The notes: generated by a model from the sequence alone, not told the origin. A stretch of 64,000 bases of DNA from Motilibacter aurantiacus (GCF_011250645.1 NZ_JAANNO010000002.1:329506-393505); one strand, 5' to 3'. Shown: positions 17,765-29,488, counted from the stretch's first letter. Translations and numbers: made by a program.

Positions 17765-17787
17765 CGTCCCGGCCCGGCGCCGGGACG
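17765..17787 (+). terminator. weak hairpin after glgX
   Basis: An 8-bp perfect stem with a 7-base loop starts six bases after the glgX stop. It may act with the stronger hairpin at 17820-17846. Confidence 0.4.
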
Positions 17788-17819
17788 GGCGCCGGCCGCA
17801 AGCACAGGAGACGCAGACA

Positions 17820-17846
17820 GGCCCGGCACGTCACCCGTGCCGGGCC
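17820..17846. terminator. bidirectional terminator between glgX and glgP
   Basis: A perfect 11-bp GC stem with a five-base loop (TCACC) sits midway between the convergent stops of glgX (17758) and glgP (17865). Confidence 0.75.
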
Positions 17847-17864
17847 CGTCCTCTCGCAGGAGCG

Positions 17865-20468
17865 TCAGCGCAGCGGAGGCGCGCCCTTCGACTGGCCCTC
17901 GGGGGCGACGGCGTTGGCGACGAGGCCGAGCTCGGCCGGGGCCGCCGCCAGCTTGGTCGACGGCAGCACGCGCACGGTGTAGCCGAACGCGCCGGTCCGC
18001 TCGAGGGTGAGCTCTCCGTCGTAGCGGTGCCGGCCACCCTCGTACGCCTCGGCGTGGGTCAGCGGGAGCGCCGCGGTGTCGGCCAGCTCGTCGCCCTCGT
18101 CGACCCGGCCGTGGACCAGCTGCACCTCGACGTCTCCGGGCTGCAGGGCGCCGATCGAGACGAAGGCGCGCACGCGCAGCACCGAGCCGACCTCGGGGGC
18201 GTCCCCGACGCCCTCGGACTCGACGTGGTCGACGCGGACGCCGTCCCAGGACCCGCGGACGCTGCGCTTCCACTCGGCGAGCACGCGGGCGCCCTTGAGG
18301 TCCTCACCCAGCCCGCGGGCGGAGGTGGCTGCCGGCACGTAGAGCTGGTTGACGTAGTCCTGGACCTGCCGGCTCGCGAGCACCTTCGGCCCGAGCGACT
18401 GCAGGGTGTGCCGGACCATCGAGATCCAGCGCTGCGGGACCCCGTCGTGGCCGCGCTCGTAGAACTTCGCGGCGACCTGGGACTCGATGAGGTCGTAGAG
18501 CCCGGCGGCCTCGATGTCGTCGCGCCGGTTGGGGTCGCTGACGCCGTCGGCGGTCGGGATGGCCCAGCCGTTCTCGCCGTCGAACCACTCGTCCCACCAG
18601 CCGTCCAGGATCGAGAGGTTGAGGCCGCCGTTGAGCGCGGCCTTCATGCCCGACGTGCCGGAGGCCTCCAGCGGGCGGAGCGGGTTGTTGAGCCAGACGT
18701 CCGTGCCGGGCAGCAGGACCTGTGCCATGGCGATGTCGTAGTTCGGCAGGAAGACGATGCGGTGGCGCACCTCGGGGTCGTCGGTGAAGCGGACGAGCTC
18801 CTGGATGAGCCGCTTGCCGCCCTCGTCGGCCGGGTGGGCCTTGCCCGCGACGATGATCTGCACGGGGCGCTCGGGGTGCAGCAGCAGCGACTTGAGCCGG
18901 GCCGGGTCGCGCAGCATCAGCGTGAGGCGCTTGTACGACGGCACCCGGCGGGCGAAGCCGATGGTCAGCACCTCGGGGTCGAGGGCGTTGTCGATCCAGC
19001 CGAGCTCGGGCTCGCTCGCGCCCCGCTCCAGCCACGAGGCGCGCAGCCGGCGGCGCGCGTCGTCGACGAGCTTGCCGCGCAGCGTGCGGCGCACCTGCCA
19101 GAGATCGCCGTCCGAGAGCCGGGACAGGCCCTCCCAGTCGCGGGCACCGCCGGCCCGCTCGGCCGCGTCCTGCGCCTCCCGGGCGACCCACGTCGGGGCG
19201 TGGACGCCGTTGGTGACCGAGGTGATCGGCACCTCGGAGGGGTCGAAGCCCGGCCACAGCCCGGAGAACATCCCGCGGCTGACCACCCCGTGCAGCAGGC
19301 TGACGCCGTTGGCGCGCTGGCCCAGGCGCAGGCCCATGACGGCCATGTTGAAGACTCCGGGGTCGCCGCCCTCGTACGTCTCGGCTCCGAGGGCGAGGAT
19401 CTGGTCCAGCGCCTCGGGCGGGGCGAGCGGGCCGGAGAAGTGCTGCGCGACCAGGTCGCGGGGGAAGCGGTCGATACCCGCGGGCACCGGGGTGTGGGTG
19501 GTGAACACGGTGCCGGCGCGCACCGCCTCCAGCGCCTCCTCGAACGTCAGCCCGCTGTCGGCGACGAGCTCGCGGATGCGCTCGATGCCGAGGAAGCCGG
19601 CGTGGCCCTCGTTGGTGTGGAAGACCTCGGGCGCAGGCGCCCCGGTGACCCGGCTGTACGCGCGCAGCGCACGCACGCCGCCCATGCCGAGCAGCAGCTC
19701 CTGCAGCAGGCGGGTCTCGTTGCCCCCGCCGTAGAGCCGCTCGGTGACCGTCCGCTCGGAGGGCTCGTTGGTCTCGATGTCGGAGTCGAGCAGGAGCAGG
19801 GGCACGCGGCCGACCTGCGCGACCCAGACACGGGCGTGCAGCGCGCGCCCACCCGGCAGGTCCAGCGTGACGACGACGGGGGTCCCGTCGGGCTCGCGCA
19901 GCACCGAGATCGGCATGCCGTCGGGGTCGAGGACCGGGTAGTGCTCCTGCTGCCACCCGTCACCGGACAGCGCCTGGCGGAAGTAGCCCGAGCGGTACAG
20001 CAGGCCGACGCCGACGATCGGCACGCCGAGGTCGGAGGCGGACTTGAGGTGGTCACCGGCGAGGATCCCGAGCCCGCCGGAGTACTGCGGCAGCACGCTC
20101 GTGATGCCGTACTCGGGCGAGAAGTAGGCGATCGAGGCGGGGATCGCGCTGTCGCCGGGCTCCCCGGAGCCGAGCGACTGGTACCACCGGGCCCCGGTGA
20201 GGTACTCGTGCAGGTCGCCGACGGCGTCGTGGACACGGCGTACGAAACCCTCGTCCGCGGCGAGCTCGGCCAGCCGCTCGGGCGCGAGCGCGCCGAGCAG
20301 GGCCACCGGGTCGTGCCCGACGGCCTCCCAGGTGCCGGGGTCCGCGTCCCGGAACAGGTCCTGGGTCTCCGGGTGCCAGGACCACCGCAGGTTCATCGAC
20401 AGCTCGCCCAGGGGCGCGAGCGCCTCCGGAAGAACGGTGCGCACGGTGAAGCGGCGGATGGCTCTCAC
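17865..20468 (-). CDS. glgP: alpha-glucan phosphorylase GlgP
   Basis: An 867-residue protein of the actinobacterial/archaeal-type alpha-glucan phosphorylases: an N-terminal DUF3417 region ('GELSMNLRWSWHPETQDLF'), then 'YFSPEYGITSVLPQYSGGLG', 'VFHTNEGHAGFLGIERIREL' and the pyridoxal-phosphate site 'EASGTSGMKAALNGGLNLS', whose Lys (near residue 609) forms the Schiff base. It releases glucose-1-phosphate from alpha-1,4-glucan ends and can also act on maltodextrins made by the GlgE route. The start is GTG 20468 with GAGGG about seven bases upstream. It is transcribed away from glgE and towards glgX, with a strong shared terminator. Confidence 0.95.
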   Translation of the reverse strand: MRAIRRFTVRTVLPEALAPLGELSMNLRWSWHPETQDLFRDADPGTWEAVGHDPVALLGALAPERLAELAADEGFVRRVHDAVGDLHEYLTGARWYQSLGSGEPGDSAIPASIAYFSPEYGITSVLPQYSGGLGILAGDHLKSASDLGVPIVGVGLLYRSGYFRQALSGDGWQQEHYPVLDPDGMPISVLREPDGTPVVVTLDLPGGRALHARVWVAQVGRVPLLLLDSDIETNEPSERTVTERLYGGGNETRLLQELLLGMGGVRALRAYSRVTGAPAPEVFHTNEGHAGFLGIERIRELVADSGLTFEEALEAVRAGTVFTTHTPVPAGIDRFPRDLVAQHFSGPLAPPEALDQILALGAETYEGGDPGVFNMAVMGLRLGQRANGVSLLHGVVSRGMFSGLWPGFDPSEVPITSVTNGVHAPTWVAREAQDAAERAGGARDWEGLSRLSDGDLWQVRRTLRGKLVDDARRRLRASWLERGASEPELGWIDNALDPEVLTIGFARRVPSYKRLTLMLRDPARLKSLLLHPERPVQIIVAGKAHPADEGGKRLIQELVRFTDDPEVRHRIVFLPNYDIAMAQVLLPGTDVWLNNPLRPLEASGTSGMKAALNGGLNLSILDGWWDEWFDGENGWAIPTADGVSDPNRRDDIEAAGLYDLIESQVAAKFYERGHDGVPQRWISMVRHTLQSLGPKVLASRQVQDYVNQLYVPAATSARGLGEDLKGARVLAEWKRSVRGSWDGVRVDHVESEGVGDAPEVGSVLRVRAFVSIGALQPGDVEVQLVHGRVDEGDELADTAALPLTHAEAYEGGRHRYDGELTLERTGAFGYTVRVLPSTKLAAAPAELGLVANAVAPEGQSKGAPPLR

Positions 20469-20904
20469 GTGAATCCCTCACTCGTCGGGCGGCTACTGGC
20501 CGGCTGGCTGGCACTGCAACGGACGTCGACCCCGCGAGGCCATCCTTCCCACCTCTGCGTTGCCGGGCAAACCCGCTCCGCAGCCGTCGGCGCCTCGTTC
20601 TCCCGAACTGTCCGAAGGCAACGACTACGCCGAGTGTCAGGCCGATTACGCCCATCGTCTCGTACGGCCAAGGCGGCGGCGCACTCGCCCCTCGACCGGC
20701 CACCTGCGGCCCACGAAGCCCGACCCGACCCATCGGCCGCCGGCGGTCACCCGACCCACACCGAGCAGGCCGATGCCCGCTGACGCCGAATTCCCTGCTT
20801 CCAGGCGAGCGGTTCGTCCGATCGACGCCGGGAACCCGGCGCGCGCCGCCGCTGGGAGCAAGCGGGCGGGAGGCGACCGGCGCCTCCCGCCCTCCGGGGC
20901 CGCC
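20469..20904. other. intergenic region upstream of glgP
   Basis: This 436-base stretch must hold the glgP promoter. It contains the terminator at 20864-20892 and a compact inverted repeat at 20826-20841 (7-bp arms, two-base gap). The open frames here have no ribosome binding site and no coding bias. I could not identify a convincing -35/-10 pair for glgP. Confidence 0.4.
20864..20892 (-). terminator. strong terminator after the lasso-leader peptide gene
   Basis: A perfect 12-bp stem with a five-base loop begins 12 bases after the stop of the 44-residue peptide gene. On the minus strand it insulates glgP from transcription of the peptide and marks that gene as a separate transcript. Confidence 0.75.
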
Positions 20905-21039
20905 TCAGGAGAAGATCGAGAGCGGTGCCGTCACCGGGGTGCTGAGCGGGACGTCGGTCGCGGTGCCGGTGACCGACGCCCCCGTGAGCTCTTCCAGCCG
21001 ACCCCGCAGGGTCAGTGCGGGCGGGGTGTAGTCGCGCAT
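20905..21039 (-). CDS. orphan lasso-peptide-type RiPP precursor (44 aa)
   Basis: An ATG start at 21039 with AGGAG four bases upstream gives 44 residues. The first 20 (MRDYTPPALTLRGRLEELTG) match the actinobacterial lasso leader pattern Y-x2-P-x-L-x3-G-x5-T: Tyr4, Pro7, Leu9, Gly13 and Thr19. Family knowledge puts Thr at position -2, so the core begins at Ala21. Asp29 is then core residue 9, exactly where the ring-closing acidic residue is expected (ASVTGTATD ring). The remaining 15-residue tail is rich in Ser, Thr and Pro and ends in Ile-Phe-Ser. No RRE/PqqD-like, B2 protease or asparagine-synthetase-like cyclase is present in the window, so maturation would need enzymes encoded elsewhere. 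It has its own terminator and lies divergent from glgE. The leader match is direct; that it is matured into a lasso is inference. Confidence 0.7.
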   Translation of the reverse strand: MRDYTPPALTLRGRLEELTGASVTGTATDVPLSTPVTAPLSIFS

Positions 21040-21077
21040 GTAGCTCCTTCCATGGGGCTCCGCGTCGTGCAGTCGCA

Positions 21078-21100
21078 GCGGCACCCGCCCCGGGTGCCGC
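21078..21100 (-). promoter_or_regulatory. 5'-leader hairpin upstream of the RiPP-like peptide gene
   Basis: A perfect 10-bp stem with a three-base loop lies 39 bases upstream of the peptide start codon. If transcription starts upstream of it, the hairpin sits in the untranslated leader and could attenuate or stabilise the message. Confidence 0.45.
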
Positions 21101-21115
21101 GGGACATCACCACAC

Positions 21116-21127
21116 CCGGAATTCCGG
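21116..21127. promoter_or_regulatory. 12-bp perfect palindrome CCGGAATTCCGG
   Basis: A self-complementary 12-mer in the divergent region, a possible operator for the peptide gene, glgE or both. Its length alone makes it suggestive, not proof. Confidence 0.3.
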
Positions 21128-21134
21128 ATACCAC

Positions 21135-21156
21135 GTCACGGATCACTTTTCGTGAC
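21135..21156. promoter_or_regulatory. inverted repeat GTCACG-N10-CGTGAC
   Basis: Six-base arms separated by ten bases flank an A/T-rich centre. The 16-bp centre-to-centre spacing of the arms suits a dimeric regulator. A shorter GTCAC-N5-GTGAC repeat occurs at 57456-57470 upstream of the GT2 synthase. Confidence 0.35.
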
Positions 21157-21424
21157 CACGGCAGCACTTAGCGCACAAATCGGAGCCGAAACAGGAATCT
21201 GCCGTACGCACCGGCTTCCATGGACCAGGCACGGGCAAACTCGCGCAGCGCAACTTCTCCGCTTGTTTACGGGCCGGACATCCTTCGACGCGCTGCTCGC
21301 CGAGGAACGGGCCCGTGCATGACGGTCCGTCGAGGCCCGAGCGACCGGCGGTGACGAGCAGGCCGTCATCCCGAGCGGCACCGGGGAGGTGATCCCTGGC
21401 CGCACCTGGGTAGGTTCGCCCTCG

Positions 21425-23407
21425 ATGACCGGACGCATCCCCATCAGCAACGTCCAACCCGTCGTGGCCTGCGGTAGGTACCCGGCCAAGGCGGTTGTGG
21501 GCGAGCGGTTCACCGTGTCGGCGACGGTGTTCCGTGAGGGGCACGACGCCGTGGCGGCCAACGTCGTCCTCCGGGACGCGGACGGCCGGAAAGGCCCGTG
21601 GACACCGATGCGCAAGCTCGGCCCGGGCGTGGACGTCTGGGAGGCAGAAGTCGTGCCGACCAGCGAGGGTCGCTGGAGCTACGCCATCGAGGCGTGGAGC
21701 GACCCCTACGAGACCTGGCATCACGATGCCGGCATCAAGGTGCCGGCAGGGCTCGACGTCGAGCTGATGCTGGAGGAAGGGGCACGGCTGCTCGAGCGAG
21801 CCGCGACGGTGCCCGGCCGCTCGGCCACCGGCAAGCGCGTCCTGGCCGACGCCGCCGCGGCCCTGCGGGACACCGGGCGGCCGGTGGAGGCGAGGTACGC
21901 CGCGGCGACCGCACCGGAGGTCGAGGCGACGCTGCAGGAGCTGCCGCTGCGCGACCTCGTGACGTCGACCGAGCGCTTCCCGCTCCAGGTCGACCGCGAG
22001 CGGGCGCTGTTCAGCAGCTGGTACGAGCTCTTCCCGCGCTCGGAGGGCGCGAGCATGGGCGAGGACGGCGGGCCGAAGCGCTCCGGGACGTTCCGCCAGG
22101 CGGCCGAGCGGCTGCCGGCGATCGCGGGCATGGGCTTCGACATCGTCTACCTGCCGCCCATCCACCCGATCGGCTTCACCGCGCGCAAGGGCCCGAACAA
22201 CACCCTGACCCCGGCCGAGGACGACCCGGGCGTCCCGTGGGCGATCGGCTCCCCCGCCGGCGGGCACGACGCCGTCCACCCGGACCTCGGCACGATCGAG
22301 GACTTCGACTTCTTCGTGGCCCGCACCCGCGAGCTCGGGATGGAGGTCGCGCTCGACCTCGCGCTGCAGGCCTCGCCCGACCACCCGTGGGTCACCGAGC
22401 ACCCGGAGTGGTTCACCACGCGCGCCGACGGCACCATCGCGTACGCGGAGAACCCGCCGAAGAAGTACCAGGACATCTACCCGATCAACTTCGACAACGA
22501 CCCGCAGGGGATCTACAACGAGGTGCTGCGGGTCGTGCGGCACTGGATCAGCCACGGGGTCCGGGTGTTCCGTGTCGACAACCCGCACACCAAGCCGGTG
22601 AACTTCTGGGAGTGGCTGCTCGGCGAGGTCCGCAAGACCGACCCGGACGTGCTCTTCCTGGCCGAGGCCTTCACCCGGCCGGCCATGATGCAGGAGCTGG
22701 CCAAGGTCGGCTTCCACCAGAGCTACACGTACTTCACCTGGCGGAACACCAAGCAGGAGCTCGTCGAGTACCTCACCGAGCTCACGACGCAGACCGCGCA
22801 CTTCTACCGGCCGAACTTCTGGCCCAACACGCCGGACATCCTGCACGCCTACCTGCAGTACGGCGGCCCGGCGGCGTTCAAGATCCGGGCCGTGCTGGCG
22901 GCGACCATGACCCCGTCCTACGGGATCTACTCCGGCTACGAGCTCTACGAGCACGTGGCGGTCCGGCCCGGCAGCGAGGAGTACCTCGACTCGGAGAAGT
23001 ACCAGTACCGCCCGCGGGACTGGGCGGCGGCCGAGCGCGACGGGCGGACGCTGACGCCCTACCTCACCCTGCTGAACCGGCTCCGGCGCGAGCACGTGGC
23101 GCTGCAGCGGCTGCGCGGCCTGCGCTTCCACGAGACCGACAGCGACCACATCCTCGCCTACAGCAAGGTCGAGAAGGCCGCGGACGGCTCCGAGGACGTC
23201 GTGCTGGTCGTGGTCAACCTCGACCCGCACTCCGTCCGCGAGGACACCGTCCACCTGGACATGCCCGAGCTCGGCTTCGGCTGGGACGACCACTTCGCCG
23301 TCCGTGACGAGATCACCGGCGAGACGTTCTGGTGGGGCCAGCACAACTACGTCCGGCTCGACCCCTATCGCGAGCCGGCGCACATCCTGACGGTCCGGAG
23401 GGTCTGA
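21425..23407 (+). CDS. glgE: alpha-1,4-glucan:maltose-1-phosphate maltosyltransferase GlgE
   Basis: A 660-residue protein with the GlgE opening '[20 protein letters not shown]', an N-terminal beta domain and helical S domain, and a GH13_3 barrel. Key segments: '[20 protein letters not shown]', '[20 protein letters not shown]', nucleophile Asp in '[15 protein letters not shown]' near residue 384, Glu in '[13 protein letters not shown]' near 413, and '[11 protein letters not shown]'. It transfers maltosyl units from maltose-1-phosphate to growing alpha-glucan and is the committed step of the TreS-Pep2-GlgE route. ATG 21425 is taken as the start because it gives the family N terminus; GTG 21389 is possible. 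It is followed four bases later by treS. Confidence 0.96.
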   Translation: MTGRIPISNVQPVVACGRYPAKAVVGERFTVSATVFREGHDAVAANVVLRDADGRKGPWTPMRKLGPGVDVWEAEVVPTSEGRWSYAIEAWSDPYETWHHDAGIKVPAGLDVELMLEEGARLLERAATVPGRSATGKRVLADAAAALRDTGRPVEARYAAATAPEVEATLQELPLRDLVTSTERFPLQVDRERALFSSWYELFPRSEGASMGEDGGPKRSGTFRQAAERLPAIAGMGFDIVYLPPIHPIGFTARKGPNNTLTPAEDDPGVPWAIGSPAGGHDAVHPDLGTIEDFDFFVARTRELGMEVALDLALQASPDHPWVTEHPEWFTTRADGTIAYAENPPKKYQDIYPINFDNDPQGIYNEVLRVVRHWISHGVRVFRVDNPHTKPVNFWEWLLGEVRKTDPDVLFLAEAFTRPAMMQELAKVGFHQSYTYFTWRNTKQELVEYLTELTTQTAHFYRPNFWPNTPDILHAYLQYGGPAAFKIRAVLAATMTPSYGIYSGYELYEHVAVRPGSEEYLDSEKYQYRPRDWAAAERDGRTLTPYLTLLNRLRREHVALQRLRGLRFHETDSDHILAYSKVEKAADGSEDVVLVVVNLDPHSVREDTVHLDMPELGFGWDDHFAVRDEITGETFWWGQHNYVRLDPYREPAHILTVRRV

Positions 23408-23411
23408 GCCG

Positions 23412-25096
<1,685 letters not shown>

Positions 25097-25100
<4 letters not shown>

Positions 25101-26503
25101 CGGTGAGCCCGGAGCTGATCTCGCAGTGGATGGGGTCCGCGCGCTGGTTCGGCGGCAAGGGCCGCGACTGGACGGTGACGGCGGTCGCCCCGCTGGCCGA
25201 GCTCGACGCGCCCAGCGGGCCGATCCGCCTGCTCGTCGCCCGGGTCGAGTACGCGGGAGGCGAGGTCGAGTCGTACCAGGTGCCGCTCGCGCTGCACGAG
25301 CAGCGGGTGGAGGCCCTCGACCGCGCCTACGTCGGCGAGATCGAGGAGGACGGCCGGACGTGGTACGCGTACGACGCCCTGCACGACAGGACCGCGACGG
25401 CGCTGCTGCTGAAGAACCTGCGCACGGGAGCCACGGTCGGCGACGTGACGTTCGCGCCGCTCAAGGGCGCGGACGACATCCCGCCGGAGGTGAGCTCGCG
25501 GGTCCTCTCGGCCGAGCAGTCGAACACCTCCCTGGTCTACGACGACTCGGCCATCCTCAAGGTCTTCCGCAAGCTGGCGCCGGGCGAGAACCCTGACATC
25601 GAGATCCATGAAGCGCTTCTCGGTGTCGGCTGCGAGTACATCGCCGCGCCGCTCGGGCACATCGCGGGCCGCTGGGAGCACATCCCCGGCGAGACCGTCG
25701 ACGGCAGCCTCGCGATGCTGCAGGAGTTCCTCGCGACCGCCAGCGACGGCTGGGGGCTGGCGCAGTCCAGCGTGCGCGACCTGTTCGCCGAGGCCGACCT
25801 GCACGCCGACGAGGTCGGCGGGGACTTCGCCGGCGAGTCGTTCCGGCTCGGCGCGGCAACGGCGGCGGTCCACGCCGACCTGGCCCGCGCGCTGCCGACC
25901 GGCACGTTCGGGCCGGAGCGGCTGCAGCCGCTGGCGTCGGCGATGAAGGCCCGGCTCGAGGTCGCGGTACGGGAGGTGCCCGAGGCGGCCCCGTACGCGC
26001 CGGCGCTGACCGCCGCGTACGACGCGCTCGCCGCGCGCACCGAGCCGGTCCCGGTGCAGCGCATCCACGGCGACTACCACCTCGGCCAGGTCATGCGGAC
26101 GCCGACGGGCTGGCGGCTGCTCGACTTCGAGGGCGAGCCGGCCAAGAGCCTGGCCGAGCGGCGCGCGCCGGACTCCCCGGTGCGCGACGTCGCCGGGATG
26201 CTCCGCTCGTTCGACTACGCCGCCCGGCACCAGCTGATCGACCGGCCGCGCGACCCACAGCTGGAGTACCGAGCCGAGGAGTGGGCGCAGCGCAACCGGT
26301 CCGCGTTCTGCGACGGCTACGCCTCGGTCGCGGGGGCGGACCCGCGGGCCGACGCCGGCCTGCTGCTGGCGTACGAGACCGACAAGGCCGTCTACGAGCT
26401 GCTGTACGAGGCGCGGAACCGCCCGTCCTGGGTACGGATCCCCTTGTCTGCAATCGAGCGTCTGTCCGCGGCTGCCGCTGCGGACGCTGGAGGAGCACCG
26501 TGA
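25097..26503 (+). CDS. pep2: maltokinase Pep2 (Mak)
   Basis: A 468-residue protein, the normal maltokinase length. The N-terminal cap is present ('[18 protein letters not shown]'), then '[19 protein letters not shown]' for the nucleotide Lys, and the phosphotransferase catalytic loop '[20 protein letters not shown]' with the following metal-site '[10 protein letters not shown]'. It phosphorylates maltose at C1 with ATP to give the GlgE donor. It starts at GTG 25097 by GTGA overlap with treS (GTG 25103 is an alternative). Its stop overlaps the glgB start in the same way, so treS, pep2 and glgB are translated as a coupled set. Confidence 0.95.
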
Positions 26504-28689
26504 CCGACGTGAGCGCGACCCCGACCCCCACCCCGGTGAGCCGAGAGGAGCTGGACCGGCTCGTCGGCGGCGCCCACCACGACCCGCACAGCATCCTCGG
26601 GGGCCACCCGGGCAACGGAGGCGTGACGGTCCGTGTGCTGCGGCCCTGGGCCCGCGGCATCTCGGTGGTGACCGCCGACGGGTCCTACGAGATGCAGCAC
26701 GAGCACCGCGGGGTCTGGGCGGCCGTGCTGCCGGGCACCGAGGTCCCGGACTACCGGCTCGACGTGACGTACGACGAGGGCGGGCCGCAGCGCGTCGACG
26801 ACGGCTACCGCTTCTGGCCGACGCTCGGCCAGGTCGACCTGCACCTGGTCGGCGAGGGCCGCCACGAGCAGCTCTGGACCGTCCTCGGCTCGCACTGCCG
26901 GACGTACGACTCCCCACTGGGCCAGACGCAGGGCGTCTCGTTCGCCGTGTGGGCGCCGAACGCGCAGGGTGTGCGCGTCGTCGGCGAGTTCAACGGCTGG
27001 GACGGCACCGCCTCCCCCATGCGCTCGCTCGGGTCGTCCGGGGTCTGGGAGGTCTTCCTTCCCGGCATCTGGAACGGCGCGCGGTACAAGTACGAGATCC
27101 TCGGCCGCGACGGCGTGTGGCGGCAGAAGGCCGACCCGCTCGCCTTCCACACCGAGGTGCCGCCGGCGACCGCATCGGTGGTCTGGACCGGCAGCTACGA
27201 GTGGAACGACGGCGACTGGCTGGCCCGGCGCGCACAGTCCTCCGTCCACACCTCCCCCATGAGCACGTACGAGGTCCACCTCGGTTCCTGGCGGCAGGGG
27301 CTGTCCTACCGGGAGCTGGCCGAGGAGCTCACCGCCTACGTCAAGGAGATGGGCTTCACGCACGTGGAGCTCATGCCCGTCGCCGAGCACCCCTTCGGCG
27401 GCTCGTGGGGCTACCAGGTCTCCTCGTACTTCGCCCCCACGTCCCGGTTCGGCAACCCCGACGAGTTCCGCTACCTCGTCGACCGCTTGCACCAGGCCGG
27501 GATCGGGGTCATCGTCGACTGGGTGCCCGGCCACTTCCCGAAGGACGACTGGGCGTTGGGGCGCTTCGACGGCACCCCGCTCTACGAGCACCCGGACCCG
27601 CGCCGCGGCGAGCAGCTGGACTGGGGCACCTACATCTTCGACTTCGGGCGCAACGAGGTCCGCAACTTCCTCGTCGCGAACGCGCTCTACTGGCTCGAGG
27701 AGATGCACGTCGACGGCCTGCGGGTCGACGCGGTCGCCTCGATGCTCTACCTGGACTACTCGCGCAAGGAGGGCGAGTGGCTGCCGAACGAGTACGGCGG
27801 CCGCGAGAACCTCGACGCGGTGCGCTTCCTGCAGGAGACGACCGCGACGGCGTACCGCCGGAACCCGGGCACCGTCGTCATCGCCGAGGAGTCCACGGCG
27901 TGGCCGGGCGTCACGCAGCCGACGTACGCCGGCGGCCTCGGCTTCGGCTTCAAGTGGAACATGGGCTGGATGCACGACTCGCTGTCGTACATGCACCAGG
28001 AGCCGATCTACCGCCAGTACCACCACAACGAGATGACGTTCTCGATGGTGTACGCGTACTCCGAGTCCTTCGTGCTGCCCATCAGCCACGACGAGGTCGT
28101 GTACGGCAAGGGCTCCTTGCTGCGCAAGATGCCCGGTGACCGGTGGCAGCAGCTCGCGAACGTGCGGGCCTACCTCGCCTTCATGTGGGCCCACCCCGGC
28201 AAGCAGCTGCTGTTCATGGGGCAGGAGTTCGCCCAGGAGTCCGAGTGGTCCGAGGCGCGCAGCCTGGACTGGTGGCTCACGGACAACCCCGACCACCGCG
28301 GCGTGCAGACCCTCGTGCGCGACCTCAACCGGCTGTACGCGCAGATCCCCGCGCTGCACGAGCTGGACAACGACCCCAAGGGCTTCCGCTGGATCGACGC
28401 GAACGACGCGGCCGGCAACACGCTCTCGTTCCTGCGCTACGACTCCCAGGGGCGCCCGGTCGCGGTCGTCTGCAACTTCTCCCCGGTCCCGCACGAGTCC
28501 TTCCGCATCGGCCTGCCCTCCTCCGGCCGCTGGGAGGAGATCCTCAACACCGACGCCGACGTGTACGCCGGCAGCGGGGTCGGCAACGCCGGCGCCGTCG
28601 AGGCGGTCGACGAGCCGTGGCACGGCCTGCCCGCCTCCGCGCAGCTGCGGGTCCCGCCGCTCGGGACGGTATGGTTGCGGCTCCCATGA
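26500..28689 (+). CDS. glgB: 1,4-alpha-glucan branching enzyme GlgB
   Basis: A 729-residue protein with the long-form N terminus ('[18 protein letters not shown]', an N1 module) followed by CBM48 ('[20 protein letters not shown]') and a GH13_9 barrel. Catalytic residues: Asp in '[20 protein letters not shown]' near 409, Glu in '[19 protein letters not shown]' near 462, and Asp in '[17 protein letters not shown]' near 530. It makes alpha-1,6 branches in the glucan extended by GlgE. GTG 26500 has GGAGGAG seven bases upstream and overlaps the pep2 stop. ATGA overlap at the 3' end couples it to the NYN-domain gene. Confidence 0.96.
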   Translation: MTDVSATPTPTPVSREELDRLVGGAHHDPHSILGGHPGNGGVTVRVLRPWARGISVVTADGSYEMQHEHRGVWAAVLPGTEVPDYRLDVTYDEGGPQRVDDGYRFWPTLGQVDLHLVGEGRHEQLWTVLGSHCRTYDSPLGQTQGVSFAVWAPNAQGVRVVGEFNGWDGTASPMRSLGSSGVWEVFLPGIWNGARYKYEILGRDGVWRQKADPLAFHTEVPPATASVVWTGSYEWNDGDWLARRAQSSVHTSPMSTYEVHLGSWRQGLSYRELAEELTAYVKEMGFTHVELMPVAEHPFGGSWGYQVSSYFAPTSRFGNPDEFRYLVDRLHQAGIGVIVDWVPGHFPKDDWALGRFDGTPLYEHPDPRRGEQLDWGTYIFDFGRNEVRNFLVANALYWLEEMHVDGLRVDAVASMLYLDYSRKEGEWLPNEYGGRENLDAVRFLQETTATAYRRNPGTVVIAEESTAWPGVTQPTYAGGLGFGFKWNMGWMHDSLSYMHQEPIYRQYHHNEMTFSMVYAYSESFVLPISHDEVVYGKGSLLRKMPGDRWQQLANVRAYLAFMWAHPGKQLLFMGQEFAQESEWSEARSLDWWLTDNPDHRGVQTLVRDLNRLYAQIPALHELDNDPKGFRWIDANDAAGNTLSFLRYDSQGRPVAVVCNFSPVPHESFRIGLPSSGRWEEILNTDADVYAGSGVGNAGAVEAVDEPWHGLPASAQLRVPPLGTVWLRLP

Positions 28690-29327
28690 GCCCTTCCGAC
28701 GGACCACAGCCGACGAACGGGCGGGAGGCCGGCGCCAGCAGCCGCCTCCCGCTCGACCTGCTGGTGTGGGACGCCCCGAACATCGACATGACCCTCGCGC
28801 AGGTCACGGGCACCCGGCCCGGCCCGGAGTCGCGCCCCCGCTTCGACGCGGTCGGCCGCTGGCTGGTGCGCGCCGCCGGGGACCGTGACGTCGAGGCCAC
28901 GGTCTTCGCCAACGTGCCGCCGCAGAACGCGGTCAACATGCGCGGCTGGGTCGAGACGCTGCGCGCCTTCGGCTTCGCCGTCTTCGCCCGCCCCAAGCTC
29001 GCGCCGTCCGACGACGTCGACGAGTCGATGCTGGACCACATCGCCACCCGCGCGGTGGAGCGCCGCCTCACCCGCCTCGTGGTCGCGTCGGGGGACGGCC
29101 GCAACTTCCGCGAGCCGCTCGAGGACCTCGCCCGCGACGGCGTCGAGGTCGTCGTGCTGTCGTTCGCCGAGATCGCGGGCTACGCGCAGGAGTCGGACCT
29201 GCTGACGTTCGTGGACCTCGAGGACGTCCCCGGGGTCTTCACGGTGCCGCTGCCGCGCACGCGGCTGGACGCCCTGCCGCCCGAGGGCGCCTGGCTCGCC
29301 CCCACCGGCAGCCTGCGCGACCTGTAG
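28686..29327 (+). CDS. NYN-domain (PIN-like) putative ribonuclease
   Basis: A 213-residue protein with a NYN/LabA-like fold from about residue 20: first acidic strand '[18 protein letters not shown]', then '[20 protein letters not shown]', '[14 protein letters not shown]', '[20 protein letters not shown]' and '[19 protein letters not shown]'. The conserved acidic residues (Asp in 'WDAPNID', Asp in 'DVDESMLDH', Asp in 'SGDGRNF') form the metal site of this nuclease superfamily. The start ATG 28686 overlaps the glgB stop (ATGA), so it is co-translated with the glucan genes; this position suggests a regulatory or housekeeping RNA role tied to them, which is not established. A hairpin follows at 29338. 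Confidence 0.85.
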   Translation: MSPSDGPQPTNGREAGASSRLPLDLLVWDAPNIDMTLAQVTGTRPGPESRPRFDAVGRWLVRAAGDRDVEATVFANVPPQNAVNMRGWVETLRAFGFAVFARPKLAPSDDVDESMLDHIATRAVERRLTRLVVASGDGRNFREPLEDLARDGVEVVVLSFAEIAGYAQESDLLTFVDLEDVPGVFTVPLPRTRLDALPPEGAWLAPTGSLRDL

Positions 29328-29337
29328 CTCCTCCACC

Positions 29338-29380
29338 CGCCGCCCGCGCCGTCCGCTGCGTTCGCCCGGCGGGGGCGGCG
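29338..29380 (+). terminator. imperfect hairpin terminator of the glgE operon
   Basis: 13-base GC arms with a single mismatch and a 17-base loop, beginning 11 bases after the NYN stop codon. Confidence 0.5.
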
Positions 29381-29488
29381 CCCGTCGTGGGACCCTGACC
29401 CCGCCGCTCGCGCCGCCCGCGCGCTCAAGGCGTGCCGCCGGCGCGCCGACACCTTCGGGGGCCGGCCCGCGACGACAGGAGCTCCTCG

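Larger units (their letters stand above)
21040..21424. other. divergent control region between the RiPP-like peptide gene and glgE
   Basis: This 385-base region holds three symmetric elements listed separately (21078-21100, 21116-21127, 21135-21156). It is less GC-rich than its surroundings, with an A/T patch around 21146-21150 and 21171-21180. Promoters for both genes must be here, but no confident -35/-10 pair was found on either strand. Confidence 0.45.

Noticed and set aside
17349-20783. A 1144-codon plus-strand open frame opposite glgP
   Set aside because: Antisense of glgP with low-complexity composition; glgP has all catalytic motifs on the other strand.
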